A stretch of DNA of 64,000 nt from Terriglobus sp. TAA 43 (GTDB taxonomy: Bacteria; Acidobacteriota; Terriglobia; Terriglobales; Acidobacteriaceae), in NCBI RefSeq assembly GCF_000800015.1, contig NZ_JUGR01000001.1, forward strand, positions 1,922,001-1,986,000, given 5' to 3'. The position numbers and the translations under genes are program-made. The notes beneath the pieces were generated by a model. It saw only the letters and a list, made by a program, of their open reading frames with translations, did no database searches and was not told where the DNA came from. The first letter of the stretch is position 1. Every line of letters starts with the position of its first letter. This document shows positions 52,037 through 60,026 of the stretch, piece by piece.

Positions 52037-52708
52037 ATGACTTTTTTCGCACGCACAACCGCCACAGCCGCCATTGTTCTGAGCACCTTCACCGCCGCAC
52101 ACGCGGCCACCGATCCGGCACTGGATAAGACATTGCGCGATCTGGATGCGGCCTCCGCGAAGTTTCAGAGCGCCGAGGCGGATCTGCGTTGGGATCAGTT
52201 TGAGAAGGTAGTGCGCGAGACGACGTCGCAGTTTGGCTCGGTGTACGTGATCCGTAAGGGCAGTTCCACAGAGTATGGTGCGACGTTGACCTCGAAACAG
52301 GGTACGCCGCCTACAAAGTATCTCCACTTTGCGAATGGCAAGGGCGACATGTACGACGTGATCGCTAAAAAGGACACGCCGCTGAATGCGGGGCAGGACA
52401 AGGCGCGCGTGGAGAGCTTTATCACGCTGGGTTTTGGCGGTAGCGGCAAGGACCTCGAAAAGCAGTGGACTATTACGCAGCAGGGCACAGAGACAGTGGA
52501 CAACGTCTCGACTGTGAAGTTGGATCTGGTGCCGAAGGATCCGTCAGTGGCGAACATGTTCACGCATGTGACGATCTGGATCGACACGACGCGTGGTATT
52601 TCGCTGAAGCAGCTTTCGTACACGCCTGAGGGCGATACGCGTACCGCGTTCTACACAAACATTCGCTACAACAAGTCGGTGGATACAAAGAAGTACGCGA
52701 AGAAGTAG
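52037..52708 (+). CDS. LolA-like outer-membrane lipoprotein carrier family protein
   Basis: A 223-residue periplasmic protein with a signal peptide (ATAAIVLSTFTAAHA). Strand patterns such as FGSVYVIRKGSSTEYGATLT, FANGKGDMYDVIAKK, VSTVKLDLVPKDPSVANMF and FTHVTIWIDTTRGISLKQLS follow the LolA/LolB half-barrel, which shuttles lipoproteins across the periplasm. As a second LolA-type copy would be unusual, a related sorting-like role is equally possible. AGGAG precedes the ATG at 52037. Confidence 0.82.
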   Translation: MTFFARTTATAAIVLSTFTAAHAATDPALDKTLRDLDAASAKFQSAEADLRWDQFEKVVRETTSQFGSVYVIRKGSSTEYGATLTSKQGTPPTKYLHFANGKGDMYDVIAKKDTPLNAGQDKARVESFITLGFGGSGKDLEKQWTITQQGTETVDNVSTVKLDLVPKDPSVANMFTHVTIWIDTTRGISLKQLSYTPEGDTRTAFYTNIRYNKSVDTKKYAKK

Positions 52709-52750
52709 TTACGCGAAACTCTTTCATTTTTTCTGAGCGAAAACGCGTAG

Positions 52751-52793
52751 AGGGCGTCTTTTCTGGTGACAGCACCCGAGAGGACGCCCTTTT
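52751..52793 (+). terminator. Probable terminator after the LolA-like gene
   Basis: Stem AGGGCGTC (52751-52758) / GACGCCCT (52783-52790) with a 24-nt loop, then TTT. It overlaps the TTG start of the next gene, so either the terminator or the start may be altered in vivo. Confidence 0.5.
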
Positions 52794-53904
52794 GACATTT
52801 CCGCACCGTTGGTTCGGCATCTGCCTTCTGCTTCTTAGTCTGCTGACTGAGGCGCTGCAGGCACAAACACCGAATGGGGTGTGGCAAGGTACGCTGCCTG
52901 TGGACCATGACGCCCGTTTGGTGCTTCGGTTGGACCTGCCTGTAGAAGGTGCACCAAGGGGTACGTTTCAGTGGGTGGATCGCGAGCCGGCCGGTATCGC
53001 ATTCTCTTCCGTGAAGCTGCATGCCGGTGAATTGGCGGCGGAGTCTGATGTTGTCGGTGTTTCGTTTCACGGCAAGCTGTCAGCAGATGGACAATCGCTG
53101 GTCGGCGCGTGGATGCAGGACCAAAAGAGCTATTCCCTGACGCTGATGCGAACGGCGCCGGAACAGGCTTGGCAGCATGGCGGCGCGGCTGTTGCCGCGA
53201 TGGCGAGGACAGCCGATCCGGCGTTTGAGGTGGCGAGCATTCGTCCGAGTGCGCCTGGAACGAAGGGGCATCGCTATGACATTCGGACGCGGGATTTCGG
53301 TGCGCACAATGCTTCCCTGTCCGATCTTGTGAAGTTTGCGTTTCAGGTGCGGGCGCGACAGATTTCTGGTGCACCGGCGTGGATGGACGAGGAGAAGTTC
53401 GACATCACGGCCAAGCCGGATACTCCTGGCCAGCCGAACGTGGATCAGTACCGCACCATGGTTAAGAAGCTGCTGGCGGAACGATTCGGCTTCCGCTTTC
53501 ATACGGTGCAGCAAGCCTTTCCCGTGTATGCGCTCACGTTGGCCGCCCCACATCCCGGACTGAACAAAAGCAATCCGGGCCTAAACAGCTATGGCATTTC
53601 GCTAAAGCAGGACCCCGGCGGCGATACGACCCAAGTCCGTTTCACGTACGAAACCATGCCGGAGTTTGTGGATATCCTGATGAACTTCATTGAGGGTCGG
53701 CAGGTTGTGGACGAGACGGGGCTGGGCGGGGCATTCGATTTCAGCATGGTGTTGCCGTCTGCTGCGTTGGACAGCGCGGATAGCGGCGAAAAGACAACAG
53801 CATTTCTACGCGCTGTGCAGCCGTTGGGATTCCGGCTTGTGCCAAAATCCGCGCCGGTTCCGGTCATGGTGATTGACCAGGTGACGCGGCCTTCTCCGAA
53901 CTGA
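52792..53904 (+). CDS. TIGR03435-type protein with N-terminal extra domain
   Basis: A 370-residue exported protein. Signal peptide at 1-25. Residues about 27-125 form a beta-rich domain (GVWQGTLPVDHDARLVLRLD, GTFQWVDREP, FHGKLSADGQSLVGAWMQDQ) that is absent from the other TIGR03435 copy here. The family core starts at FEVASIRPSA (about 145) and continues DEEKFDITAKPDTPGQP, LLAERFGFRFHTVQQ, VVDETGLGGAFDFSM and a C-terminal VPVMVIDQVTRPSPN. Start is a TTG that overlaps a hairpin, so the exact start is uncertain. Confidence 0.85.
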   Translation: MTFPHRWFGICLLLLSLLTEALQAQTPNGVWQGTLPVDHDARLVLRLDLPVEGAPRGTFQWVDREPAGIAFSSVKLHAGELAAESDVVGVSFHGKLSADGQSLVGAWMQDQKSYSLTLMRTAPEQAWQHGGAAVAAMARTADPAFEVASIRPSAPGTKGHRYDIRTRDFGAHNASLSDLVKFAFQVRARQISGAPAWMDEEKFDITAKPDTPGQPNVDQYRTMVKKLLAERFGFRFHTVQQAFPVYALTLAAPHPGLNKSNPGLNSYGISLKQDPGGDTTQVRFTYETMPEFVDILMNFIEGRQVVDETGLGGAFDFSMVLPSAALDSADSGEKTTAFLRAVQPLGFRLVPKSAPVPVMVIDQVTRPSPN

Positions 53905-53914
53905 ACTTTTCTCG

Positions 53915-54787
53915 CTATTTCAATCCGAATAGTTTGGCGGCGTTGTCGTGCAGGATGGATTGTTCTTCCTGCGCGGTGAAGCCCATGGAGCGGACGGCTT
54001 TGAGCGCATCGCCGGGGTTGTCGACTGGCCAATCGGAGCCGAAGAGGAAGTGATCAGTGCCTATCTTTCGGATTGTCCAGACGAGTTCCGGCACGACGGG
54101 CGAGCCTTGATAAGCGACGGCGATGGCGGACAGATCGAACGAGACGTTTGCCGCCATGCCTAGTTTGCTCATCTGCGCGAAGGTGAGCGCTTCGCGAAAC
54201 TCTGAGAAAAACATGTGCGCCAGCACGATGTGCGTCTGCGGATGCTGCACGGCCAGGAGCAGGAATTTGCCCGGCTGGCTGGGGTCCCATGGTTTGTAGG
54301 AGTCGAAGAGGATGGCGATATTCAGCTTGCCGCATTCCTCGACTACTGTTCCGACTGCTGGATCGGAGACGTCGAAGTTCTGGGAGTTGGGGTGGAGTTT
54401 GATCTCGCGAACACCAAGTTTTGCAAGGCGACGCAGTTCTTCCAGGGCGGCTTCGCCATCCAGTGGGTGCACCGACGGGACGGCGTAGAAACGTCCCTGC
54501 GAAGCAGCCGCTACCGCTAATACCTTGTCATTGTTGGCGCGGGTCTGTTCCGGCTGGCCTTTGGACGCGATCACGATCAGGGCGCTTTGCCGGATGCCGG
54601 CCTGCGAATCCAGTTGCAGCAGTTTTTCCGTGCCGATGGGCTGATCCACTTTTACCGCGTCGCCGTCGCTAAAACGGATGTGGGCGTGGGCGTCAATCAC
54701 GGGCCCTTTGTACTGCTGCGCGAATCCTTGACCACCGGAAACACCGAATATCAGAAGTGCAACTGCTGCAGGGAGGATTCGTTTCAT
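53915..54787 (-). CDS. Exported amidohydrolase-2 family protein
   Basis: A 290-residue metal hydrolase with a signal peptide (PAAVALLIFGVSGGQGFAQ). The HxH motif is in VIDAHAHIRF (H34, H36), REIKLHPNSQ and VLAHMF follow, and the final ligand is in FLFGSDWPVDNP. This is the amidohydrolase_2 (decarboxylase/lactonase-type) subgroup; the substrate is unknown. It is convergent with the TIGR03435 gene (10 nt between stops) and divergent from the sigma factor gene. Confidence 0.88.
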   Translation of the reverse strand: MKRILPAAVALLIFGVSGGQGFAQQYKGPVIDAHAHIRFSDGDAVKVDQPIGTEKLLQLDSQAGIRQSALIVIASKGQPEQTRANNDKVLAVAAASQGRFYAVPSVHPLDGEAALEELRRLAKLGVREIKLHPNSQNFDVSDPAVGTVVEECGKLNIAILFDSYKPWDPSQPGKFLLLAVQHPQTHIVLAHMFFSEFREALTFAQMSKLGMAANVSFDLSAIAVAYQGSPVVPELVWTIRKIGTDHFLFGSDWPVDNPGDALKAVRSMGFTAQEEQSILHDNAAKLFGLK

Positions 54788-54930
54788 AGCTCGCGGATAC
54801 GTTTGGGATGGTGGTGAGGTTCCTGATTTTTCTTCTGATGTGCTGAGGTACGGACTGGAACTAACCTTTTTGCGATTGCCGGGTCTATCACAACAAGATC
54901 GGATCTTCTGGCTTCCGGAGTCAGCGCACG

Positions 54931-55701
54931 ATGGGTACACAGATTGTTGGCAGTGGTTTGGCGGCGGGCACTTTGAACGACCCGGCCGTAGGAAGTGTTT
55001 TCAATGCAGGCGGTGCGTTCGCGCCGGGCGTGGTCGCGGTAGAATCGCCAGCAGTGGCGAAAGTAGCGGCAGGTCGGGCAGGGCGAGCGGCGCTGACACC
55101 AGCGCAGATGGAAGCGCGGGCGCAGCAACGTCTGGAAGATGACGAGCTGATCCGGCAGGCCCAAAAGGGCCAGCGCGGTGCGTTTGACCAGCTTGTGCGG
55201 CGGTACGATGGCGCGGTATTGCGCCTGGCGCTGCATATGCTTGGAAATGAACAAGATGCGCAGGACGTGCATCAGGAAGCGTTCCTGAAGGCATACCGGC
55301 ATCTGCAGAATTTTCGGTTTGAGTGCTCGTTTTATACGTGGCTCTACCGGATTGTGACGAACCTTTGCCTGGACGCGCTGCGTCGGCGTAAGAGCCGCCG
55401 CGAAGATCCGAGCATCGTCACCGACAGTTCGGGCGACACGATTGACCTGATGAGCAGCGTGAGCGACGACCGCGCCGGGGCCAATCCGGACCTGGAACTG
55501 CGACGCAAGACTTTGAACCGGCGCATTCAGGAAGCGCTGGACCAACTGACACCGCGCGAGCGGACGGTGTTTGAACTGAAGCACTACCAGGGTCTGAAGC
55601 TTCGCGCCATTGGCGAGATGCTGCAGACCACGGAAGAGACGGCGAAGAACACACTCTTTCGAGCAACGCGTAAATTGCGCGCCAATCTGGCAGACGCATA
55701 A
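54931..55701 (+). CDS. RNA polymerase sigma factor, ECF/SigE type
   Basis: A 256-residue alternative sigma factor. The N-terminal 60 residues are a Gly/Ala-rich extension with no known role. Region 2 is about 75-145 (GAFDQLVRRYDGAVLRLALH, AQDVHQEAFLKAYRHLQNFR, FYTWLYRIVTNLCLDALRRR) and region 4 about 190-250 (LDQLTPRERTVFELKHYQGL, LRAIGEMLQTTEETAKN). It is the first gene of a sigma, anti-sigma, PDZ unit and is presumably released by the membrane protein encoded next. Confidence 0.92.
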   Translation: MGTQIVGSGLAAGTLNDPAVGSVFNAGGAFAPGVVAVESPAVAKVAAGRAGRAALTPAQMEARAQQRLEDDELIRQAQKGQRGAFDQLVRRYDGAVLRLALHMLGNEQDAQDVHQEAFLKAYRHLQNFRFECSFYTWLYRIVTNLCLDALRRRKSRREDPSIVTDSSGDTIDLMSSVSDDRAGANPDLELRRKTLNRRIQEALDQLTPRERTVFELKHYQGLKLRAIGEMLQTTEETAKNTLFRATRKLRANLADA

Positions 55702-55866
55702 AGCACCAAGAACGCATCAAGACGTTCCCCCAGTACGACGCAGCAACACCCCACCGGCAAAGCCGGGGGCAAATCAGACGACAGGCGATAGCGTTTTCGA
55801 AACGTTACGACCCGCCGCCGCAAAAGCAACAACTTTCAGGAAGCCATACACAAGGAACACAGCGTC

Positions 55867-56832
55867 ATGAAGTGCGATGAGGTAAAAGATCAACTGATTC
55901 TGCTGGCTTACGACGAGATCCCGGAAGAGGATCACGCGGAGCTTCAGCTGCATCTGCGGAACTGTAGCGATTGCCAGGCCGAGGCGGATGCCATGGCCGA
56001 GTTGACCGCCATTCTTTCCGAACAGACTCGACCGGAGGTTCCCGCGAACCTGCTGGCTGCGAGCCGTCTGCGACTGGATGAAGCGCTGGACGAAGCCAGC
56101 CAGAGCACCTGGCGAATGCGTCTGCGAAACACCCTGGTGGGTACGTGGCAGCATCTTTATGCCGCGCCCGCACTGGCGACGCTGCTGGTGGGTGTTGGAT
56201 TTTTGAGCGGCAACCTGCTCACGCGTTATCAATTGGCCAGCACCCCGATTCCCCAGCCCGCCGTGGTCTCCATGAACGACACGGAAGGCGCTGTGAGCAA
56301 TATCAGCGGCATTCTTCCCTTGCCTGATGCTGACCGCGTGGAAGTTCGTTATAACCGCGTTGTTCCCATGACCATGCAGGGCCGTCTGGATGATCCGCAG
56401 GTGCGTCAGTTACTGACGCTGGCGGCGCAGAAGGGCCTGAACAACGATGTGCGCGAAACCAGCGTCGACCTGCTGGCAAAAGAATGCGTTGCAGGACATC
56501 ACTGTGAACATGGCGATGGCGACCGCACGGGCGTTCGCGATGCGCTGCTGGTAAGCCTGCGTTATGACAAGAGCGCGACGGTTCGCCTGCGTGCCCTGGA
56601 AGGTTTGCAGCGTTTCATTGGTGAAGACCTGCGCGTACGCGATGCTGTGCTGGAAAGCCTGATGCACGATTCCAATGCCGATGTGCGTACACGCGCCATT
56701 GCGATGCTGGAGCCGGTGGAAGGCGACACCAGCGTACGGCAGGTGCTGCACACGGTTTCCACACAGGACGATAACCCCTACATCCGCAATGCATCCATGC
56801 AAGCGCTGGGGAATATCGATGGCATTCAATAA
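55867..56832 (+). CDS. ZAS-type anti-sigma factor with HEAT repeats
   Basis: A 321-residue membrane protein that should hold the upstream sigma factor inactive. The zinc-finger anti-sigma (ZAS) motif is HLRNCSDC, with H29, C33 and C36, and C3 as likely fourth ligand. One membrane helix (about 99-117, PALATLLVGVGFLSGNLLTR). The periplasmic part is unusual: from about 170 it has HEAT/PBS-lyase-type repeats (LRYDKSATVRLRALEGLQRF, LMHDSNADVRTRAIAMLEPV, DNPYIRNASMQALGNIDGIQ). It overlaps the PDZ gene by 14 nt. Confidence 0.9.
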   Translation: MKCDEVKDQLILLAYDEIPEEDHAELQLHLRNCSDCQAEADAMAELTAILSEQTRPEVPANLLAASRLRLDEALDEASQSTWRMRLRNTLVGTWQHLYAAPALATLLVGVGFLSGNLLTRYQLASTPIPQPAVVSMNDTEGAVSNISGILPLPDADRVEVRYNRVVPMTMQGRLDDPQVRQLLTLAAQKGLNNDVRETSVDLLAKECVAGHHCEHGDGDRTGVRDALLVSLRYDKSATVRLRALEGLQRFIGEDLRVRDAVLESLMHDSNADVRTRAIAMLEPVEGDTSVRQVLHTVSTQDDNPYIRNASMQALGNIDGIQ

Positions 56833-57748
56833 CCTGGCTGCGGCCGCGATCTCCCTCACGTTGCTGGCGGTACCGGTTGCGCATGCGCAGGAAGTGCTGG
56901 TGTGTTCCCTGGAACCGCCACCGATGTATGGTGCGGGAGCTGGCGGACACAGCACACCTGTGCAGGGCTACCTGGGCATCATGTTTCATGATGTTTCGGA
57001 CTCCACGTACAACTCGCAACATCTGAGAGACAAACGTGGCGCTGAGATCGTGATGGTGGATCATGACGGGCCTGCCGGCAAGGCTGGCTTGCGTGAGCAC
57101 GACGTTGTTCTAAGCATGAACGGAACGACCGTGGAAGGCGAAGAGCAACTGCGGAAGCTGCTGCACGATATGCCATCCGGTAGAACGATTTCGCTTACCG
57201 TGTGGCGCGATGGCATGGAGCGTTCCTTGTCGGCCACGCTCTCTACTCGTGAAGAAGTGGATAAGCAGGCACGGTTGCAACGCTGGACTGTTCCGAATCC
57301 CGACGAGAGTACGGCTTCCGCAGAACCCGCTCCTCCACCGGCAGCGCCGAAGAGTAGCGGCGTGTTTGGTCATTCGTTCATGTCAAGCCATCTGTTGCCG
57401 CTGTTGCCTGTTTACACCGGCGCTACGGTGGACACGATGGGCGCACAGCTTGCGGATTACTTTGGCGTGAAGGATGGCAATGGTTTGTTGGTGCATGCCG
57501 TAGAAGGCAACAGCCCTGCTGCTGCTGCGGGCCTTCATGCGGGCGATGTGATCACACGCATGAATGGGAACCGCGTGAATACCGAGAAGGACTGGACACG
57601 CGCGTTGCATGACGGCAAAGGCAAGCCCATCACCATGGTGATTGTGCGCGATCGTAAGGAACAGACGCTGACGATGGTATCTGATGGCAAGAAACGCAGT
57701 TCAGTGGAAATGCCCGCGTCTGAAGAACCTATGCTGATGATGCCCTAG
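56819..57748 (+). CDS. Exported protein with two PDZ domains
   Basis: A 309-residue periplasmic protein with a signal peptide (LAAAAISLTLLAVPVAHAQ) and two PDZ domains: PDZ1 about 45-125 (GYLGIMFHDVSD, GPAGKAGLREHDVVLSMNGT) and PDZ2 about 200-290 (GNGLLVHAVEGNSPAAAAGL, AGDVITRMNGNRVNTEKDW). There is no protease domain. It starts inside the last codons of the anti-sigma gene. PDZ pairs of this kind can bind exposed C termini and may act as the unfolded-protein sensor of this unit. Confidence 0.9.
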   Translation: MAFNNLAAAAISLTLLAVPVAHAQEVLVCSLEPPPMYGAGAGGHSTPVQGYLGIMFHDVSDSTYNSQHLRDKRGAEIVMVDHDGPAGKAGLREHDVVLSMNGTTVEGEEQLRKLLHDMPSGRTISLTVWRDGMERSLSATLSTREEVDKQARLQRWTVPNPDESTASAEPAPPPAAPKSSGVFGHSFMSSHLLPLLPVYTGATVDTMGAQLADYFGVKDGNGLLVHAVEGNSPAAAAGLHAGDVITRMNGNRVNTEKDWTRALHDGKGKPITMVIVRDRKEQTLTMVSDGKKRSSVEMPASEEPMLMMP

Positions 57749-57796
57749 ACCGTTTCCGACCTGATTCTGAGGGCAAAGAAAAATGACAGCATTCGA

Positions 57797-57830
57797 AAGG
57801 GGGGCGGATATTCTCCGCGCCCCTTCTCTT
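57797..57830 (+). terminator. Terminator after the sigma/anti-sigma/PDZ unit
   Basis: Stem AAGGGGGGCGGA (57797-57808) / TCCGCGCCCCTT (57814-57825) with one mismatch, loop TATTC, followed by CTCTTTT. It lies 48 nt after the PDZ stop. Confidence 0.78.
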
Positions 57831-57848
57831 TTCCGTTTGCCAGAAGGT

Positions 57849-59441
57849 TTAGTGACCGGCCATCTGTTCCGGATCGACCTTGGCATTCTTGGGTGGCAGT
57901 CGCATCAACCACACCAGCGGTGACAGAGCCATGACCACCCACGCGAGCATAGCGAAGGCGTTCTTGTACGCGATCATGGTGGCCTGCTGCGCCATCTGTC
58001 CGTAGGCCGATGCCATGGCCATGGATTGTGCCTGCGCGTAGGTTGTGTGCGTGGCTGCGGCAAAGCGGCTGACGTATGCCTGCAATGCGTAACTGCCTGC
58101 TGTGATGTTCGCGCCGAGGTTGCTCATGTGCACCTGCGCAGAACGCGCCAGATACGTGGTGAGCAGCGCCGTGCCCGCCGATCCACCGATGTTTCGAGCG
58201 AAGTTGGAGAGCGACGAAATCTGGTTGCTCTTCTCGCGCGGCACACCCACGTAATTCAGCGTGGAGATGGGAATAAAGATAAACGGCAGGCCGATGACCT
58301 GCAGCATGCGCCACAGCGTTACTGTTCCGAAAGACGAGTACAGATCGAGCCGTGTGAGGTTATACAAACCTGCAGCGACCGCGAGATAGCCAAGCATTAC
58401 GGTGAGGCGCGGATCTCCCTTGCCCAGTGTTTTGCCTGCGACGGCCATCATGACCATCATGACCAGACCGGCTGGACTTAGCACTTTACCTGCGAGCTCC
58501 GCAGTGTAGCCAAGCATCGTTTGCAGATACTGCGGGATCAGCACCGTCGATCCGAACAAAACCATGCCGAGCACCAATTGCAGGAAGACGGCAGTGCCGA
58601 AGTTACGGTTCTTCAACAGCTTCAAGTCCACGATGGGGTCGGGGTGGTTCCACTCCCAGAAGACGAAGAAGATGAGGATAATGACGGCGAGCGCCGCGGT
58701 GAGTTGAATCTCACCGGAGCCGAACCAGTCCTTCTCCTGTCCCTTGTCCAGTGTGAATTCCAGCAGGCCCACGCCGAGTGCGACGCTGATAAGACCGATG
58801 AAGTCGACGGGGTCTTTGCGCTTGGTGCGCTCCACCAGTTCCGGTGGGTCCTCGACCATGCGGTTCGACAGATACAGCGACAGCAGGCCGAAGGGCAGGT
58901 TGATGAAGAAGATCCAGTGCCAGTTGTAGTTGTCGGTGAGCCATCCGCCCAGTGTGGGGCCGATGGCAGGCGCGACGACGACGGCAGCGCCATACATGGC
59001 AAAGGCCTGGCCGCGCTTTTCAATGGGGAAGGTATCGGCCAGGATGGCCTGCTCACTGGGAGCGAGACCGCCGCCGCCAAGTCCCTGAAGGATACGCGCG
59101 ACGATAAGGAACGGCAGCGTGGGCGCGAGACCGCACAGCAGCGAGCACGCCGTAAACATCACGACGCACATCATGTAAAAACGCTTGCGCCCGATGCGAT
59201 TGGAGATCCATCCGGAGATAGGAAGGATGACGGCCGACGCAACCAGGTAGCTGGTAAGCACCCAGGTGGCTTCATCCTGCGAGGCGCCTACGGAGCCCGC
59301 AATATGTGGCAACGCGACGTTTGCAATGGAGGTATCCAGCACTTCCATAAACGTGGCGATGGTAACGGTCATGGCCACGAGCCACGGGTTGTGCTTCGGC
59401 TTCCAGACAGCTTCGTGATGAGTTGTGGTCGTTGCAGCCAT
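57849..59441 (-). CDS. DHA2-family multidrug efflux MFS transporter (EmrB-like)
   Basis: A 530-residue inner-membrane antiporter with about 14 membrane helices. Motif D1 VLDTSIANVALPHIAGSVGA, motif A SGWISNRIGRKRFY and motif C APAIGPTLGGWLTDN are present. It is divergent from a MarR-family regulator, and its ATG overlaps the first of two MarR-type operators (59441-59456), so repression relieved by a drug ligand is likely. No EmrA is next to it. It is paralogous to the pump at 34815-36398. Confidence 0.93.
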   Translation of the reverse strand: MAATTTTHHEAVWKPKHNPWLVAMTVTIATFMEVLDTSIANVALPHIAGSVGASQDEATWVLTSYLVASAVILPISGWISNRIGRKRFYMMCVVMFTACSLLCGLAPTLPFLIVARILQGLGGGGLAPSEQAILADTFPIEKRGQAFAMYGAAVVVAPAIGPTLGGWLTDNYNWHWIFFINLPFGLLSLYLSNRMVEDPPELVERTKRKDPVDFIGLISVALGVGLLEFTLDKGQEKDWFGSGEIQLTAALAVIILIFFVFWEWNHPDPIVDLKLLKNRNFGTAVFLQLVLGMVLFGSTVLIPQYLQTMLGYTAELAGKVLSPAGLVMMVMMAVAGKTLGKGDPRLTVMLGYLAVAAGLYNLTRLDLYSSFGTVTLWRMLQVIGLPFIFIPISTLNYVGVPREKSNQISSLSNFARNIGGSAGTALLTTYLARSAQVHMSNLGANITAGSYALQAYVSRFAAATHTTYAQAQSMAMASAYGQMAQQATMIAYKNAFAMLAWVVMALSPLVWLMRLPPKNAKVDPEQMAGH

Positions 59442-59479
59442 ATCAGGTTACTGATATATAGAGTATCAGGGACCTGATA
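59441..59479. promoter_or_regulatory. Twin MarR-type operators and marR promoter
   Basis: Two perfect dyads of the same 16-bp type, TATCAG gtta CTGATA (59441-59456) and TATCAGG ga CCTGATA (59464-59479), start 23 bp apart. A promoter for the MarR gene reads -35 TTGCAG (59432-59437), 17-nt spacer, -10 TATATA (59455-59460). The first dyad covers the efflux-pump start codon, the second covers the marR transcription start. Occupancy of both should repress pump and regulator together. Confidence 0.85.
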
Positions 59480-59482
59480 CGG

Positions 59483-59980
59483 ATGCGGAAATCGAAGCAG
59501 GAAATTCGGGATGAAGCGGCACTCCGCATTTCGCTTGCGATGAAGCGGCTGGTCAGCACAGGGCGCCTGCTGCTGGAGGCGGAACTGGAGCCCGATGGCA
59601 TTACGCTGGCACAGTTGCGCATGCTGAAGACGCTGGAGGAGACCGCGGAGCTCTCGTCCGCGGAACTGTCACGCGCTTGTTTTGTCACGCCGCAGAGCAT
59701 GCAGACCCTGGTAGCGCGGGCTGAACGCGAAGGATGGATCAAGCGCTCCCCTTCTCCGCAGAACCGTCGCATCCTGACCACCACGCTGACAGCGAAGGGG
59801 CGAGGCGTGTTGGAGCGCGGCATGGAGCTGTGGACCATCATTAGCAGGGAGATGTGGGGCGGAATTCAGCTCTCTGAGATGGAAGAACTGCACCGGATTC
59901 TGAATCTGGCTGTGGACCACCTCCAGCCTCGCCTGAACAGCCTGCATGACCGCCCCATGCTGAAACATGGTCCTGTTTAG
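59483..59980 (+). CDS. MarR-family transcriptional regulator
   Basis: A 165-residue winged-helix regulator. The DNA-binding core includes ITLAQLRMLKTLEETAELSS, ELSRACFVTPQSMQTLVARA and the wing EREGWIKRSPSPQNRRILTT. Divergent pump and twin palindromic operators identify it as the repressor of the neighbouring MFS gene. The start codon lies 3 nt after the second operator, so the leader is only about 16 nt. Ligand unknown. Confidence 0.92.
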   Translation: MRKSKQEIRDEAALRISLAMKRLVSTGRLLLEAELEPDGITLAQLRMLKTLEETAELSSAELSRACFVTPQSMQTLVARAEREGWIKRSPSPQNRRILTTTLTAKGRGVLERGMELWTIISREMWGGIQLSEMEELHRILNLAVDHLQPRLNSLHDRPMLKHGPV

Positions 59981-60026
59981 GTTCCCCCTGTCTGCGTAGG
60001 CGATTTACCCTAGAAGGTAGACGCAC

